Shown here one piece after another: positions 53,334 to 63,351 of a DNA stretch of 64,000 nt. Numbering within the stretch: the stretch's first letter is position 1; each line of letters begins with the position of its first letter. The notes beneath the pieces were generated by a model that saw only the letters and a list, made by a program, of their open reading frames with translations, made no database searches and had not been told where the DNA came from. Position numbers and translations under genes: made by a program. The DNA comes from Polaromonas sp. (GTDB taxonomy: Bacteria; Pseudomonadota; Gammaproteobacteria; Burkholderiales; Burkholderiaceae_C): the NCBI GenBank assembly GCA_030654695.1, contig JAURWY010000021.1, positions 39,935 to 103,934 of the forward strand, in the 5' to 3' direction.

Positions 53334-53419
53334 CATGCTGAGCTGAGAGTAGGCATGACGGCTTTGTGGTTGATCAAATTACTGTACTATTCTTGTCAGA
53401 ACCTAAAGAGGAGTATTCC

Positions 53420-53785
53420 ATGAGCGCAGTTGCCAACGATATCCAGACCGAAATGCCTAGCCCGTTTGTCTTCACCGACAGCGCCGCCGCCAAGGTGGCA
53501 GACCTGATCGCGGAAGAAGGCAATCCGGAACTGAAGTTGCGTGTGTTTGTGCAGGGCGGCGGTTGCTCTGGCTTTCAGTACGGCTTCACCTTCGACGAAA
53601 TCACCAATGAAGACGACACCACCATGACCAAAAATGGTGTGTCACTGTTGATCGACGCGATGAGCTACCAATACTTGGTCGGCGCTGAAATCGACTACAA
53701 AGATGACCTTGAAGGCGCCCAGTTCGTCATCAAGAACCCGAACGCCACCAGCTCTTGCGGTTGCGGCTCCAGCTTTTCAGCTTGA
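53420..53785 (+). CDS. erpA: Iron-sulfur cluster insertion protein ErpA
   Basis: A-type carrier delivering Fe-S clusters to apo-enzymes. The three cluster cysteines are present: one in [13 protein letters not shown] and two in the C-terminal SSCGCGSSF. 121 aa from the ATG at 53420 ([12 protein letters not shown]), preceded by AGAGGAG; the frame from 53366 lacks such a site. A bidirectional terminator separates it from convergent anmK. Confidence 0.95.
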   Translation: MSAVANDIQTEMPSPFVFTDSAAAKVADLIAEEGNPELKLRVFVQGGGCSGFQYGFTFDEITNEDDTTMTKNGVSLLIDAMSYQYLVGAEIDYKDDLEGAQFVIKNPNATSSCGCGSSFSA

Positions 53786-53827
53786 AGCTTCTGAGGTAGA
53801 TCGTCACAGCTGCATTGCAGCGCTATC

Positions 53828-53861
53828 AAAAAGGCCACAACTTAAATGTTTGGCCTTTTTT
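53828..53861. terminator. Bidirectional terminator between erpA and anmK
   Basis: AAAAAGGCCA (53828-53837) and TGGCCTTTTT (53851-53860) form a 10-bp stem with A- and T-runs on opposite sides, able to stop transcription from both directions. The right arm lies inside the last codons of anmK (stop at 53842-53844), so coding sequence doubles as a terminator arm. Confidence 0.88.
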
Positions 53862-54984
53862 GCATTGGTGCTTTATAAAGCGCACCCAGCACGCGTGGGT
53901 CTTTGGCACCCGTCACGGCCACGACATTGCCCGGTTTGTTGTGGGTGAAGGCTTGCGCCAGCCACGCAAAAGCAGTCGCCTCAACCTGCAGCGGCGGCAG
54001 ACCGTGGGTTTGCGTCGAGCTGACCTGAACACCCGGCAAAGCCAAGCCAATCTGACGCATCAGTTCGGTGTTGAGCGCACCGCCACCGCAGACCAGCAAC
54101 TCAGTGGCTGCCGGCATGTGATTCAGTAAGTCTTGAGCGCAGGCTTGTGCGGTGAGCGCTGTCAGGCTGGCTTGGACGTCTGCGGGTGGCAACGCGCCAA
54201 AGCCGCCTAACTGCTGTTCAAGCCAAGTTGGGTTGAAGAGATCACGCCCAGTACTTTTGGGCGGCAGGCGCGCGAAATAGGGTGTACTGAGCAATTGCGC
54301 CAGCAAGGCGGCATTGGCTTGGCCCGAGGCCGCCCAAGCGCCAGCGTTGTCATAAGGTTGGCCGGTATGGCGCTGACACCAATAATCCATCAGTGCATTG
54401 CCAGGGCCGCAGTCAAAGCCTTGGACTTCGCCACCCGCATGCAGCAGTGTGATGTTGCTGATGCCGCCGATGTTGAGCACGGCTCTGGCGCGGCTGCTAT
54501 CGCCCCAGATCGCCGCGTGAAAAGCTGGCACCAAAGGCGCACCCTGACCGCCAGCCGCCACATCGGCAGTGCGGAAATCGGCCACAACGTCAATGCCGGT
54601 GCGCTCAGCCAGCAACGCTGGATTGTTCAATTGAAGGGTGTAGCCGACGCCGAATTCTTGGGGTCTGTGCCGCACGGTTTGCCCGTGCGCCCCGACGGCA
54701 ACGATGTCTTGGCGCTGGATCCCGCTGGTCGCGGCGTTGGCCAGCAGGCGCTCAATCACTTGGGCGTATGTTTCTGCGAGCTGGTTGGCGGCCAATGCGG
54801 CCCGATGCAATTCATTCTCGCCAGGCGTGTTGAGGGCCAGCAGTTCCGCTTTGAAAGCGGCTTCAAAAGGCAGGCTGGCAGAGGTAAAAACCAAGGCCGG
54901 CGCGTCAGCCGAAAAATCGGCGATCACGCCGTCCACGCCGTCGAGCGAGGTACCGGACATCAAGCCGATGAAGTACTCAGACAT
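53842..54984 (-). CDS. anmK: Anhydro-N-acetylmuramic acid kinase
   Basis: Peptidoglycan-recycling kinase that phosphorylates and opens 1,6-anhydro-MurNAc to MurNAc-6-phosphate. 380 aa. Blocks: YFIGLMSGTSLDGVDGVIADF at the start, VGAHGQTVRHRPQEF, VVADFRTADVAAGGQGAPLVPAFH, LNIGGISNITLLH and GFDCGPGNALMDYW, then CGGGALNTELM. Next to an M23 peptidase, another murein enzyme, on the same strand. Confidence 0.96.
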   Translation of the reverse strand: MSEYFIGLMSGTSLDGVDGVIADFSADAPALVFTSASLPFEAAFKAELLALNTPGENELHRAALAANQLAETYAQVIERLLANAATSGIQRQDIVAVGAHGQTVRHRPQEFGVGYTLQLNNPALLAERTGIDVVADFRTADVAAGGQGAPLVPAFHAAIWGDSSRARAVLNIGGISNITLLHAGGEVQGFDCGPGNALMDYWCQRHTGQPYDNAGAWAASGQANAALLAQLLSTPYFARLPPKSTGRDLFNPTWLEQQLGGFGALPPADVQASLTALTAQACAQDLLNHMPAATELLVCGGGALNTELMRQIGLALPGVQVSSTQTHGLPPLQVEATAFAWLAQAFTHNKPGNVVAVTGAKDPRVLGALYKAPMQKRPNI

Positions 54985-55021
54985 GTGTCACACAGCCGGG
55001 CGTCAAGAACCCGAACCCCAT

Positions 55022-56386
55022 TTACTCCGCGCGGCTCTGGCCAATCGTGCTGGCAATCTGCAGCTGCTGGCGCACCGTACCAGCCAGTTGCTTGAAGGCC
55101 GGCATGCTGCTCGCTGTCAGAGGAACGGTCTCGCTGCGTTGTGCCAGCAGAGTTGGATCTTGGTGTTTGCCATTCACGCGAAACTCAAAATGCAAGTGTG
55201 GACCAGTGGCCCAGCCGGTGGAGCCGACCGCACCGATATTTTGACCTTGGCTGACACGTGCGCCACGTTGCACATTGATGCGGCTCAGGTGCGCATAGAC
55301 GGTGGTGTGGCCGCTCTTGTGGTTGATGAAAACCACGTTGCCAAAACCATTTTGAACGCCGGCGAAGTCCACCACGCCGTCGCCAATGCTGCGCACGGCG
55401 GTGCCGGTTGGGGCTGCGTAGTCGACGCCCAAGTGAGCGCGCCAAGTTTGCAAAATCGGGTGAAAGCGCATTTTGAAGCCGCTGCTCATGCGCGAAAATT
55501 CCATCGGCGATGCCAGGTAAGCCTTGCGCAGGCTCTGGCCATCGAGTGAGTAGTAAGAGCCTTTAGGGGCTTTGTTACTGGCTTTGACGGCACTGGCCAC
55601 TTGTGCTGGATCGTTGAACCACATAGCCTGGTAGGCCTTGCCGTTGTTGATGAACTCAGTGCTCAACACCTTGCCGGTTTTAATGGCTTCGCCGTCAGCT
55701 TCTAGGGTTTCGTAAAACACGCTGAAGCGGTCGCCCTTGCGCAGGCTGCGGTGAAAGTCGATGTCGCCGGAGAAAATGTTGGCAATCTGGCTTGCCACGG
55801 CGTCCGGAATATTGGCGTCGTCAGTGGCAGCAAACAACGAGCTTTTGATGTTGCCGCTGGCCATCCGCGTGGAGATGGAATAAGGCGCTGATTCAATCCG
55901 TGAGCTGAACGCTTTGCCGTTGCGGGCGATCACCAATCGTTTGAACTGCGTGTCGTCTTCCGTCGCCCAGCGCATCGACAGCTTGAGCAGGCGCTGGTCG
56001 TCGGAGGTTTCTGCGGTGACAGTCCGACCGGCGCGGCTCAGAAGCAGCGTGCGGGCGATGCTGTCGCTGCGCAGAAAAGCGGCTGCATCGGCGTCGTCAA
56101 TATTCAGGCGACGGAGCAGCGTTTCGGCGGTGTCCGTGCTGCGGGTGATTTCAGTGCGAAACAGGTTGAACTGATAGTCCAGCAGCGCATCGACTTGGGC
56201 TTGTGACGGCAGCGGTTGCACCACTTCGACGATCTGGCGAACGGGCAGATCGGAGGCATCGGGGGCGAGAGGGGCGACACCAAAAGCCGTGACACCTGTG
56301 CCCAGCAACAGCACGGCCAGAGTGCCGGCGATGCGCTTGGGGTGCTGGACCAGCGTCGCGAGCAGGCGCTGTTGGCCCAGCTGCAT
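55022..56386 (-). CDS. M23-family metallopeptidase (murein endopeptidase/LytM-domain protein)
   Basis: Membrane-anchored peptidoglycan peptidase. One N-terminal membrane segment (KRIAGTLAVLLLGTGVTAFGV), a long periplasmic region with a SPOR/OapA-like domain, then the M23 domain: HPILQTWRAHLGVDYAAPTGT (HxxxD ligand pair), VVFINHKSGHTTVYAHLSRI and the final HLHFEFRVNG with the HxH zinc ligands. All ligands are present, so it is probably active. Start uncertain: ATG 56386 is used; a TTG at 56422 with GGAAG upstream is possible, and a frame to 56479 exists. Divergent from tyrS. Confidence 0.9.
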   Translation of the reverse strand: MQLGQQRLLATLVQHPKRIAGTLAVLLLGTGVTAFGVAPLAPDASDLPVRQIVEVVQPLPSQAQVDALLDYQFNLFRTEITRSTDTAETLLRRLNIDDADAAAFLRSDSIARTLLLSRAGRTVTAETSDDQRLLKLSMRWATEDDTQFKRLVIARNGKAFSSRIESAPYSISTRMASGNIKSSLFAATDDANIPDAVASQIANIFSGDIDFHRSLRKGDRFSVFYETLEADGEAIKTGKVLSTEFINNGKAYQAMWFNDPAQVASAVKASNKAPKGSYYSLDGQSLRKAYLASPMEFSRMSSGFKMRFHPILQTWRAHLGVDYAAPTGTAVRSIGDGVVDFAGVQNGFGNVVFINHKSGHTTVYAHLSRINVQRGARVSQGQNIGAVGSTGWATGPHLHFEFRVNGKHQDPTLLAQRSETVPLTASSMPAFKQLAGTVRQQLQIASTIGQSRAE

Positions 56387-56631
56387 GGTCGATAGGAATC
56401 GGGAAAAACCGTCAATATTCAAAACTAAGACTTCCAGCTTGGTCGCACACCACAACCCGCTGGAAGGTTGTGACGGCAAAAAATCAATGGGCAGCCTCTG
56501 GGGCTACGGCGACAATTCGGAGTTGGACCAGCAAGTTGCACGCCAATCTAGAATTAGCGTCAAGGCTGATCTCACGAAACAAGCCATTGATTATAGCCAC
56601 CTCAGCTTTGCCGAAAATAACGAAAACCCTT

Positions 56632-57864
56632 ATGAATCAAGCCCATTCCCCAACTTTACCTTTGTCCGATGGCGTGCAAGCGGCGCTCGCCGTGTCTTTG
56701 CGCGGCTGCGAGGAGTTGATTCCGACGGTCGACTGGGTGAAAAAATTGACCCGTTCTGAGGCGACTGGTCAGCCTCTGCGCATCAAATTGGGGCTCGACC
56801 CGACGGCGCCCGACATCCATATTGGCCACACCGTGGTGCTGAATAAGATGCGCCAGTTGCAGGACTTGGGGCATCAGGTGATTTTTTTGATTGGCGACTT
56901 CACCAGCTTGATTGGCGATCCGTCTGGCCGCAACAGCACGCGCCCACCGTTGACCACCGAGCAAATCAAGTCCAACGCTGAAACCTATTACCGTCAGGCC
57001 AGTTTGGTGCTGGACCCTGAAAAAACCGAGATTCGCTACAACAGCGAGTGGTGTTTGCCGCTCGGCTCGATGGGCATGATCCAGCTGGCCGCCAAGTACA
57101 CCGTGGCCCGCATGATGGAGCGCAACGACTTTCATGACCGCTTCAAGGCCGGCACGCCGATCAGCGTGCACGAATTTTTGTACCCGCTGATGCAAGGCTA
57201 CGACAGCGTGGCGCTGAAGGCTGACCTGGAGTTGGGCGGCACCGACCAGAAGTTCAACTTGTTGATGGGCCGCACGCTGCAGCAGGAATACGGTCAAGAG
57301 CCGCAATGCATCTTGACCATGCCGCTGCTCGAAGGCTTGGACGGCATCGAGAAAATGTCCAAGAGTAAGAACAACTACATCGGCATTGCCGAAGACGCCA
57401 ACAGCATGTTCGCCAAGGTGCTGTCGATCTCCGACACGCTGATGTGGCGCTGGTATACGCTGCTGTCGTTTCGGAGCGAAAGCGACATTGCCGCCCTCAA
57501 GGCCGAAGTGGCCGGCGGCCGCAACCCGAAAGACGCCAAAGTTGCGCTGGCCAAAGAAATCACGGCTCGCTTTCATTCGGCAACTGCGGCTGATGCGGCC
57601 GAACAAGACTTCATCAACCGCAGCAAAGGCGGCGTGCCCGACGAGATCGCCGAAGTCGCCCTGTCAGGCGCGCCCATGGGCATTGGCGCGCTGCTCAAAG
57701 CCGCCGGGCTGGCACCTTCCGGCAGCGAAGCCACGCGCTTGATCGACGGTGGTGGCGTGCGCGTGGACTCCAGCGTGGTCAGCGACAAGGCCTTGAAACT
57801 GGCCGCAGGCACCTATGTGGTGCAAGTTGGTAAGCGCAAGTTCGCCAAAGTCACGTTGAGCTGA
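56632..57864 (+). CDS. tyrS: Tyrosine--tRNA ligase
   Basis: Class I aminoacyl-tRNA synthetase, 410 aa from the ATG at 56632. HIGH motif in APDIHIGHTVVLNKM near residue 61, KMSKS motif in GIEKMSKSKNNYIG and a C-terminal S4-like domain (ATRLIDGGGVRVDSSVV to RKFAKVTLS). The KMSKS spelling places it in the TyrRS-beta (TyrZ-like) group. The frame extends upstream to 56470 but that part has no synthetase features. Confidence 0.97.
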   Translation: MNQAHSPTLPLSDGVQAALAVSLRGCEELIPTVDWVKKLTRSEATGQPLRIKLGLDPTAPDIHIGHTVVLNKMRQLQDLGHQVIFLIGDFTSLIGDPSGRNSTRPPLTTEQIKSNAETYYRQASLVLDPEKTEIRYNSEWCLPLGSMGMIQLAAKYTVARMMERNDFHDRFKAGTPISVHEFLYPLMQGYDSVALKADLELGGTDQKFNLLMGRTLQQEYGQEPQCILTMPLLEGLDGIEKMSKSKNNYIGIAEDANSMFAKVLSISDTLMWRWYTLLSFRSESDIAALKAEVAGGRNPKDAKVALAKEITARFHSATAADAAEQDFINRSKGGVPDEIAEVALSGAPMGIGALLKAAGLAPSGSEATRLIDGGGVRVDSSVVSDKALKLAAGTYVVQVGKRKFAKVTLS

Positions 57865-57876
57865 AACCTGACGCGC

Positions 57877-58791
57877 ATGAAACTGCCTTCCCTCCAATCA
57901 CTGACACCCCAACGTCTGCTCTGGGCCTCGGTGGTGGTCGCGCTGATCACCATCACGCTCAAAACACTGGCTTGGTATTTGACCGATTCGGTCGGCTTGC
58001 TGGCCGACGCGATGGAGTCCTTCGTTAACCTGGCCAGCGCCATCTTTGGCTTGCTCATGGTGACGATTGCGATGCGTCCGGCGGACGACGACCATCCCTA
58101 CGGCCATCACAAAGCAGAGTATTTTTCATCCGGCTTTGAAGGCGTGCTGATCGTTGGTGCGGCACTGGCCATCATCTGGGCTGCCGGCCATCGCTTGTTT
58201 GACCCGCAGCCTTTGCAGCAGGTCGGTTGGGGCTTGGCCTTGTCGGTGCTCAGCTCGGCGCTGAATGGTTTTTTGGCTTGGGTCATGTTTGCGGCCGCTA
58301 AACAGCACCGCTCGATTGCGCTCGAAGCCGACGCCAAGCATTTGATCACCGACGTTTGGACCTCGGTCGGCGTGGTCATCGGCATTGCCGGTGTCGCCTT
58401 GACGGGCTGGTTGTGGCTAGATGCGCTGGTCGCCATCGGCGTCGCCATCAACATCATGTGGGAAGGTTACCGGCTGATCTGGCGTTCGTCACAAGGCTTG
58501 ATGGACGAAGCGGTCGAGCCCGAGGTGCTGGCCGAGATTCAGAAGTCACTGGACGGCTTTGCACACCACACCATTCGTTTTGACCACCTGACCACGCGCC
58601 GCTCCGGTCAGCGCCTTTTTCTCGACATGCACATGCACATGCCTGCCAGTTGGACGCTGGGCCGCGCCGCCGCCGTGCGCACCAGTGTGGAACAAGCGCT
58701 GATGAGCGCCGTGCCCGGTTTGCGCGCCAGCATTCAGCTGTTGCCCTTGGATGTTGAAGGCCATTTTGACGACGAGCACGATTTGATTTAA
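57877..58791 (+). CDS. Cation diffusion facilitator (CDF) metal efflux transporter
   Basis: Inner-membrane divalent metal/proton antiporter, 304 aa. Six hydrophobic segments with the transport-site residues in SVGLLADAMESFVNLASA (helix II) and HLITDVWTSVGVV (helix V), then a cytoplasmic C-terminal domain (DHLTTRRSGQRLFLDMHMHMPASW). The HxxxD in helix V with D/E in helix II suits zinc or iron. Only 12 bases after tyrS, so probably read from the same transcript. Confidence 0.92.
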   Translation: MKLPSLQSLTPQRLLWASVVVALITITLKTLAWYLTDSVGLLADAMESFVNLASAIFGLLMVTIAMRPADDDHPYGHHKAEYFSSGFEGVLIVGAALAIIWAAGHRLFDPQPLQQVGWGLALSVLSSALNGFLAWVMFAAAKQHRSIALEADAKHLITDVWTSVGVVIGIAGVALTGWLWLDALVAIGVAINIMWEGYRLIWRSSQGLMDEAVEPEVLAEIQKSLDGFAHHTIRFDHLTTRRSGQRLFLDMHMHMPASWTLGRAAAVRTSVEQALMSAVPGLRASIQLLPLDVEGHFDDEHDLI

Positions 58792-58808
58792 CGGCTCAAT
58801 ACGAGCAT

Positions 58809-59330
58809 TCAATACGGGTTGTCAAAACCCATAGCCGCCAGCAACAAAATCTCCAGCGCTTCCATCTCTAGCGCATCGTGCTCGTTGGTTTCGTGGTCGT
58901 AGCCTTGGGCGTGTAAGGTGGCGTGCACCAGCAAATGAGCGTAATGCGCTTGCAGTGTTTTGCCTTGCGCCGCCGCTTCGCGCGCCACCACCGGCCCACA
59001 CAAAACCAAGTCAGCCGTCACCACCGGTTGTTGCGTGTAGTCGAAGGTCAGCACGTTGGTGGCGTAATCTTTTTGGCGGTAGTTGCGGTTCAGCGTCTGC
59101 GCTTCTTCCTCACCCACCACGCGCACGGTCAGTTCGGCATCGCTTTGCAGCGCTTGCACGATCCAGCGTTTGACCGCTGCGCGGGGCAGGGCGGTGCGGT
59201 GTAGCGCGAGGTCTGGAAACGCGCCGAACTGCAATGACAGATCCAGCTCATGGGTGCGAAGCTGCTTTTTCGCAAGCGCTGGAGCGGTCAGCTTTTTCAA
59301 GGCCTTGGGTGTTGTTTTCTCTTTTTTCAT
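58809..59330 (-). CDS. ybeY: Endoribonuclease YbeY (rRNA maturation factor)
   Basis: Zinc-dependent single-strand RNase for 16S rRNA 3' end maturation and ribosome quality control. The signature [21 protein letters not shown] (HxxxHxxGYDH) is complete, preceded by [18 protein letters not shown]. 173 aa from the ATG at 59330, starting with a lysine-rich segment; the longer frame to 59465 overlaps phoH and is rejected. It is one base from phoH, the conserved phoH-ybeY pair. Confidence 0.95.
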   Translation of the reverse strand: MKKEKTTPKALKKLTAPALAKKQLRTHELDLSLQFGAFPDLALHRTALPRAAVKRWIVQALQSDAELTVRVVGEEEAQTLNRNYRQKDYATNVLTFDYTQQPVVTADLVLCGPVVAREAAAQGKTLQAHYAHLLVHATLHAQGYDHETNEHDALEMEALEILLLAAMGFDNPY

Positions 59331-59331
59331 C

Positions 59332-60330
59332 TCAAGCCTTGCGAGATTTGCGCACCGCCGGCTTGTGCGTCTCCAGCACGTCAACCGGCTCGGCGTCCGG
59401 GCTGCGCTGCTGGTCGTAGGCGTCCACAATGCGTGCCACCAGCGGGTGCCGCACCACGTCCGCACTGGTCAGCCGTGTGATGGCAATGCCCTTGACGCGC
59501 TTCAACACGCGCTCTGCGTCAATCAAGCCACTCAGCTGCGTGCGCGGCAAATCAATCTGGCTCACGTCACCGGTCACCACGGCTTTGCTGCCGAAGCCAA
59601 TGCGCGTCAAAAACATCTTCATTTGCTCGGGTGTCGTGTTTTGCGCCTCGTCCAAAATAATGAAGGCATGGTTCAGCGTGCGGCCTCGCATGAAACCCAG
59701 CGGCGCCACTTCAATTTGCTGCCGTTCAAAAGCTTTTTGCACACGCTCAAAACCCATCAACTCGTACAGCGCGTCATACAGCGGGCGCAAATACGGGTCA
59801 ATTTTCTGGTTCATGTCGCCCGGCAAAAACCCCAGCCGTTCACCGGCTTCAACCGCTGGGCGCGTCAGCACAATGCGCTGCACGGCGCTGCGTTCCAGCG
59901 CGTCCACCGCGCAGGCCACCGCCAAATAAGTCTTGCCAGTGCCGGCCGGGCCAATGCCAAACGTGATGTCGTGCGCCGCAATGTTGTCGAGGTACTGGCC
60001 TTGGTTGTGCGTGCGGGCGCGCAAGTCGGCGCGGCGCGTTGTCAGCACCGTGGTGCCGTCTGGCGCTTTGGTCAGCGCGGTGTCGCCGGCCAGCATCAGC
60101 TGCACTTGTTCTTCCGGAATCGGCCGCCGTGCCATCTCGTACAGCGCTTGCAGCACTTCGAGTGCCTGCGTGGCTTTGACTTTAGGCCCGTCTATCTTGA
60201 ACTGCTCAAAGCGGTGCGCAATCGTCACGTCCAGCGCGGTCTCAATGGTTCGGATGTGGGCATCCAGTGGCCCGCACAGATGGCCCATGCGGGTGTTGTT
60301 GGGCGGCGTGAAAGTGTGGCGAAGAATCAA
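59332..60330 (-). CDS. PhoH-family ATPase
   Basis: P-loop ATPase of the PhoH (YbeZ) type, 332 aa. Walker [20 protein letters not shown], then [16 protein letters not shown], the Walker B-like [21 protein letters not shown] and the C-terminal [16 protein letters not shown]. The start is taken as the TTG at 60330 (reading [11 protein letters not shown]), because the earlier frame to 60564 enters ruvA and has no family likeness. YbeZ works with YbeY in rRNA processing. Divergent from ruvA. Confidence 0.92.
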   Translation of the reverse strand: MILRHTFTPPNNTRMGHLCGPLDAHIRTIETALDVTIAHRFEQFKIDGPKVKATQALEVLQALYEMARRPIPEEQVQLMLAGDTALTKAPDGTTVLTTRRADLRARTHNQGQYLDNIAAHDITFGIGPAGTGKTYLAVACAVDALERSAVQRIVLTRPAVEAGERLGFLPGDMNQKIDPYLRPLYDALYELMGFERVQKAFERQQIEVAPLGFMRGRTLNHAFIILDEAQNTTPEQMKMFLTRIGFGSKAVVTGDVSQIDLPRTQLSGLIDAERVLKRVKGIAITRLTSADVVRHPLVARIVDAYDQQRSPDAEPVDVLETHKPAVRKSRKA

Positions 60331-60390
60331 AAGAGGTGTCCTTGGGCAGAAGGCTGATTTTAGGGCAGGGCGCACTGCTAAGATTTGGCC

Positions 60391-60963
60391 ATGATAGGAC
60401 GCATCACTGGCCAACTGGCCGAAAAAAATCCCCCTGAGTTGCTGGTCGACTGCCACGGTGTCGGCTATGAACTGCTGGTGCCCATGAGCACTTACTACAA
60501 CCTGCCGGGGCTGGGCGAAACGGTCAGCTTGCTGACGCATTTTGTGGTCCGCGAAGACGCGCAAATTTTGTACGGTTTTGCCACGGCCACTGAACGTGCG
60601 GCTTTCCGCCAGCTCATCAAGATCTCAGGCGTTGGCCCGCGCACCGCGCTCAGCGTGCTCAGCGGCATGAGCGTTGACGACCTGTCGCGCGCTGTCAGCG
60701 CGCAAGAGGCTGGCCGCATCATCAAAGTCCCTGGCATCGGCAAAAAAACCGCCGAACGTTTGTTGTTAGAACTCAAAGGCAAACTCGGTGCTGACATCGG
60801 CTTGCCCGCCAGCGTTGGCAGTGACAGCCAGTCCGATATTTTGCAAGCGCTGGTGGCGTTGGGCTACAGCGACCGCGACGCCGCGCTGGCCCTCAAAGCC
60901 CTGCCGCAAGACGTGGGCGTCAGCGACGGCATCAAGCTGGCGCTCAAGGCTTTGACTAAGTAA
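60391..60963 (+). CDS. ruvA: Holliday junction branch migration protein RuvA
   Basis: Junction-binding subunit, 190 aa. OB-fold start [20 protein letters not shown], helix-hairpin-helix region [18 protein letters not shown] and [20 protein letters not shown], then the flexible linker and C-terminal domain III that contacts RuvB ([19 protein letters not shown]). ruvB follows 30 bases later. Confidence 0.97.
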   Translation: MIGRITGQLAEKNPPELLVDCHGVGYELLVPMSTYYNLPGLGETVSLLTHFVVREDAQILYGFATATERAAFRQLIKISGVGPRTALSVLSGMSVDDLSRAVSAQEAGRIIKVPGIGKKTAERLLLELKGKLGADIGLPASVGSDSQSDILQALVALGYSDRDAALALKALPQDVGVSDGIKLALKALTK

Positions 60964-60993
60964 TACCTGTATGACTACTTTCAGCTTCTTCTC

Positions 60994-62043
60994 ATGAGCA
61001 TCCAGACCGACGATTTTGACGTTCCGCCCGCCAAGCGCGTGATGTCCGCCGCACCCGCTTCGCCCAAAGAAGAGGCCATAGAACGCGCGCTGCGGCCCAA
61101 GCTGTTTGACGACTACGTTGGCCAAGCCAAGGTGCGCGAGCAGTTAGAGATCTTCATTGGCGCTGCCAAAAAACGCAGCGAAGCCCTAGACCACGTGCTG
61201 CTGTTCGGCCCGCCAGGTTTGGGAAAAACAACGTTAAGTCACATCATTGCGCATGAACTCGGCGTTAACTTGCGCCAAACCAGTGGGCCGGTGCTGGAGA
61301 AGCCGAAAGATTTGGCGGCACTGCTGACCAATCTTGAGAAGAACGACGTGCTGTTCATTGATGAAATCCACCGGCTCAGCCCGGTGGTGGAAGAGATTTT
61401 GTACCCGGCGCTCGAGGACTACCAGATCGACATCATGATCGGCGAAGGCCCGGCCGCCCGCAGCATCAAGCTGGACTTGCAGCCCTTCACGCTGGTTGGT
61501 GCGACGACTCGCGCCGGTATGTTGACCAACCCCTTGCGGGACCGTTTTGGCATCGTGGCCCGGCTGGAGTTTTACACCGCCGAAGAGCTGGCGCGCATTG
61601 TCAAACGCAGCGCCGGCTTGCTCAACGCGCCGATGGACGAAGCTGGCGGCATTGAAATCGCCAAACGCTCACGCGGCACACCGCGCATTGCCAACCGCCT
61701 GCTGCGCCGCGTGCGCGACTATGCAGACGTCAAAGGCAACGGCGTTATCACGCTAGATATAGCGCACAAAGCCCTGGAAATGCTGGACGTTGACCCGCGC
61801 GGGTTTGACGTGATGGACCGCAAACTGCTCGAAGCCGTGATCCACCGCTTTGACGGCGGTCCGGTTGGCCTAGACAGCATTGCCGCCAGCATCGGCGAAG
61901 ATGCCGGCACCATTGAAGACGTGATCGAACCGTATTTGATTCAGCAAGGCTACCTGCAACGCACCCCGCGTGGTCGCATTGCCACGCTTGCCGCCTATTT
62001 GCATTTGGGTGTGACGCCGCCAACCAGTCGGGCTGACGGCTAG
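60994..62043 (+). CDS. ruvB: Holliday junction branch migration ATPase RuvB
   Basis: AAA+ motor for branch migration, 349 aa. Walker [20 protein letters not shown], Walker [18 protein letters not shown], sensor 1 [10 protein letters not shown], arginine finger region [10 protein letters not shown] and a C-terminal winged helix ([21 protein letters not shown]). The longer N-terminus ([22 protein letters not shown]) is usual for Burkholderiales. Confidence 0.97.
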   Translation: MSIQTDDFDVPPAKRVMSAAPASPKEEAIERALRPKLFDDYVGQAKVREQLEIFIGAAKKRSEALDHVLLFGPPGLGKTTLSHIIAHELGVNLRQTSGPVLEKPKDLAALLTNLEKNDVLFIDEIHRLSPVVEEILYPALEDYQIDIMIGEGPAARSIKLDLQPFTLVGATTRAGMLTNPLRDRFGIVARLEFYTAEELARIVKRSAGLLNAPMDEAGGIEIAKRSRGTPRIANRLLRRVRDYADVKGNGVITLDIAHKALEMLDVDPRGFDVMDRKLLEAVIHRFDGGPVGLDSIAASIGEDAGTIEDVIEPYLIQQGYLQRTPRGRIATLAAYLHLGVTPPTSRADG

Positions 62044-62341
62044 AAAAAAAGCTGCTCTTGCTGTAGAGCTTGCTTTGTGAAGAATCGGTCTGGAGCAGGC
62101 TTCCTGCAAGGATGGCAAGCTCAGAAAATAAGTCTAATTTTATAGTTAAATTGTAACTATAAGTGTAAATTAAATGATTTTAAAAACTTCGTAAATCCAT
62201 GTTTATATAACATAAAGTATTACAAAGTGAGTGGCGTGATTTCCGCCTGTTTGTAGCAATACGCCAGCATTTATAGGTTGTTGCCATGTGCTGAAAAAGC
62301 CAGTTTCCGTCGATTTCAACTGTACAACTGTTGACGCCATG
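62044..62341. other. Gene-free stretch between ruvB and the porin terminator
   Basis: About 300 bases without a convincing gene. 62130-62230 is strikingly A/T-rich compared with the core genes around it. I see no ribosome site with an ORF, no tRNA-like fold and no strong terminator for ruvAB. Confidence 0.6.
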
Positions 62342-62375
62342 AAAAAACCCCGCTGCGTTGCCGAAGCGGGGTTTT
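62342..62375 (-). terminator. Rho-independent terminator of the porin gene
   Basis: On the minus strand CCCCGCT/AGCGGGG (62348-62354 with 62365-62371) is extended by four A-T pairs around a 10-nt loop, then ends in six T residues (62342-62347). It lies 38 bases after the porin stop. Confidence 0.9.
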
Positions 62376-62412
62376 GTCTCTAAATTTTTAACTGACTTGC
62401 GTCAGCGTCAAA

Positions 62413-63351
62413 TTAGAAAGTGTGGCGAACGCCGGCCTGGAACGATGAAGCCTTAGCCGTACTGATCGCAGCAGGGGCAGACTCAACTTTCGTTGATTTG
62501 TATCCAACATACAGAGTCGTACGTTTTGACATATCGTACATACCAACCAAACCAAAGCCATTCGAATTCAGATCAGCCATACCAGAAGTTGAAGACTTCT
62601 CGTTGGCATAACCGACACCATACGAGAACGCACCCACCGGCACAGTCACGCCAACTTGGTACATTTTGTCATCAACAGTTCCGTTTGAGGTTGTTTGGTA
62701 TCTTCCGTTGAGTTTGGCCGCGCCCAAATCGTAAGTGCCGCCGAAAAGATTAAATTTCGTAGTGCCAGCATTCAATGCCAAGGTGTTTTCTTGGTGAGCA
62801 AAAGTCGCCATCACTGGGCCATTTGCATATGAAACATTGAAGCTGATATTGTCGGTAGCATCGGCAGTAGCTGTCTTGTCCTCACCAAAGCCGTATGTCA
62901 CAGAACCTGTCAGACCACTGAAGCTAGGGGTGTCGTAGCGGACTGAGTTGGCAGTACGTGTACCGTTAGTGGCCAAGCCCGACTTATCTACAGTGTTGCT
63001 GACGGCAAAGTTGTTGTTCCAAAGCATTTCAGTGCCGCCGTATGAGCTGTAGTACGAAGTGTATTGACGTCCCAAAGTAACTTGACCAAAACTGCCAGAT
63101 AGACCAACGTTAGCCTCGCGCTCGAACAATGTATTTGACGCAGTGCCTGTATCCAATTCGAAACCACTTTCAAGTTTGAAAATGGCTTTTAGGCCACCAC
63201 CTAAGTCTTCAGAGCCTTTCAGACCCCAGAAAGTAGTATTCAGGGCGCTTTGGGAAACTCCATTTTGCGACAGCTTGGCAACAGGTGCTGCACCAGTGGT
63301 CTCGGTGGAGGTTGAACCAACAGACGCGTCAAGACGGCCATACAGGGTCAC
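62413..63351 (-). CDS. Gram-negative porin (Porin_4 family), mature part
   Basis: General outer-membrane diffusion porin, 16-stranded barrel type. The mature chain reads SSVTLYGRLDASVG at its start, contains WGLKGSEDLGGGLKAIFKLESGF and GQVTLGRQYTSYYSSYGG, and ends FQAGVRHTF with the terminal Phe needed for BAM assembly. The frame is open through the mature protein, but its upstream part codes for a signal peptide that has no start codon in frame (see 63352-63428). The GTG at 63351 lies at the mature N-terminus and would give a protein without a signal, so it is unlikely to be the true start. Confidence 0.85.
   Translation of the reverse strand: MTLYGRLDASVGSTSTETTGAAPVAKLSQNGVSQSALNTTFWGLKGSEDLGGGLKAIFKLESGFELDTGTASNTLFEREANVGLSGSFGQVTLGRQYTSYYSSYGGTEMLWNNNFAVSNTVDKSGLATNGTRTANSVRYDTPSFSGLTGSVTYGFGEDKTATADATDNISFNVSYANGPVMATFAHQENTLALNAGTTKFNLFGGTYDLGAAKLNGRYQTTSNGTVDDKMYQVGVTVPVGAFSYGVGYANEKSSTSGMADLNSNGFGLVGMYDMSKRTTLYVGYKSTKVESAPAAISTAKASSFQAGVRHTF

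Noticed and set aside
53366..53419. erpA promoter (TTGTGG ... TACTAT) and longer ErpA start
   Set aside because: The spacing is short and the -35 poor; the ATG at 53420 with AGAGGAG is the better start.
56470..56631. Upstream extension of tyrS
   Set aside because: The 54 extra residues do not match TyrRS, and the region is the divergent promoter gap with the M23 peptidase gene.
56656..57606. Minus-strand ORF of 316 aa across tyrS
   Set aside because: Antisense shadow; TyrRS motifs HIGH and KMSKS are intact on the plus strand.
59083..60357. Plus-strand ORF of 424 aa across ybeY and phoH
   Set aside because: Low-complexity antisense of two well-recognised genes.
60331..60564. N-terminal extension of the PhoH-family protein
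   Set aside because: It runs antisense into ruvA and shows no PhoH likeness.
62413..63351. GTG at 63351 as the true porin start
   Set aside because: It lies at the mature N-terminus, so the protein would lack the signal peptide that is encoded just upstream in the same frame.
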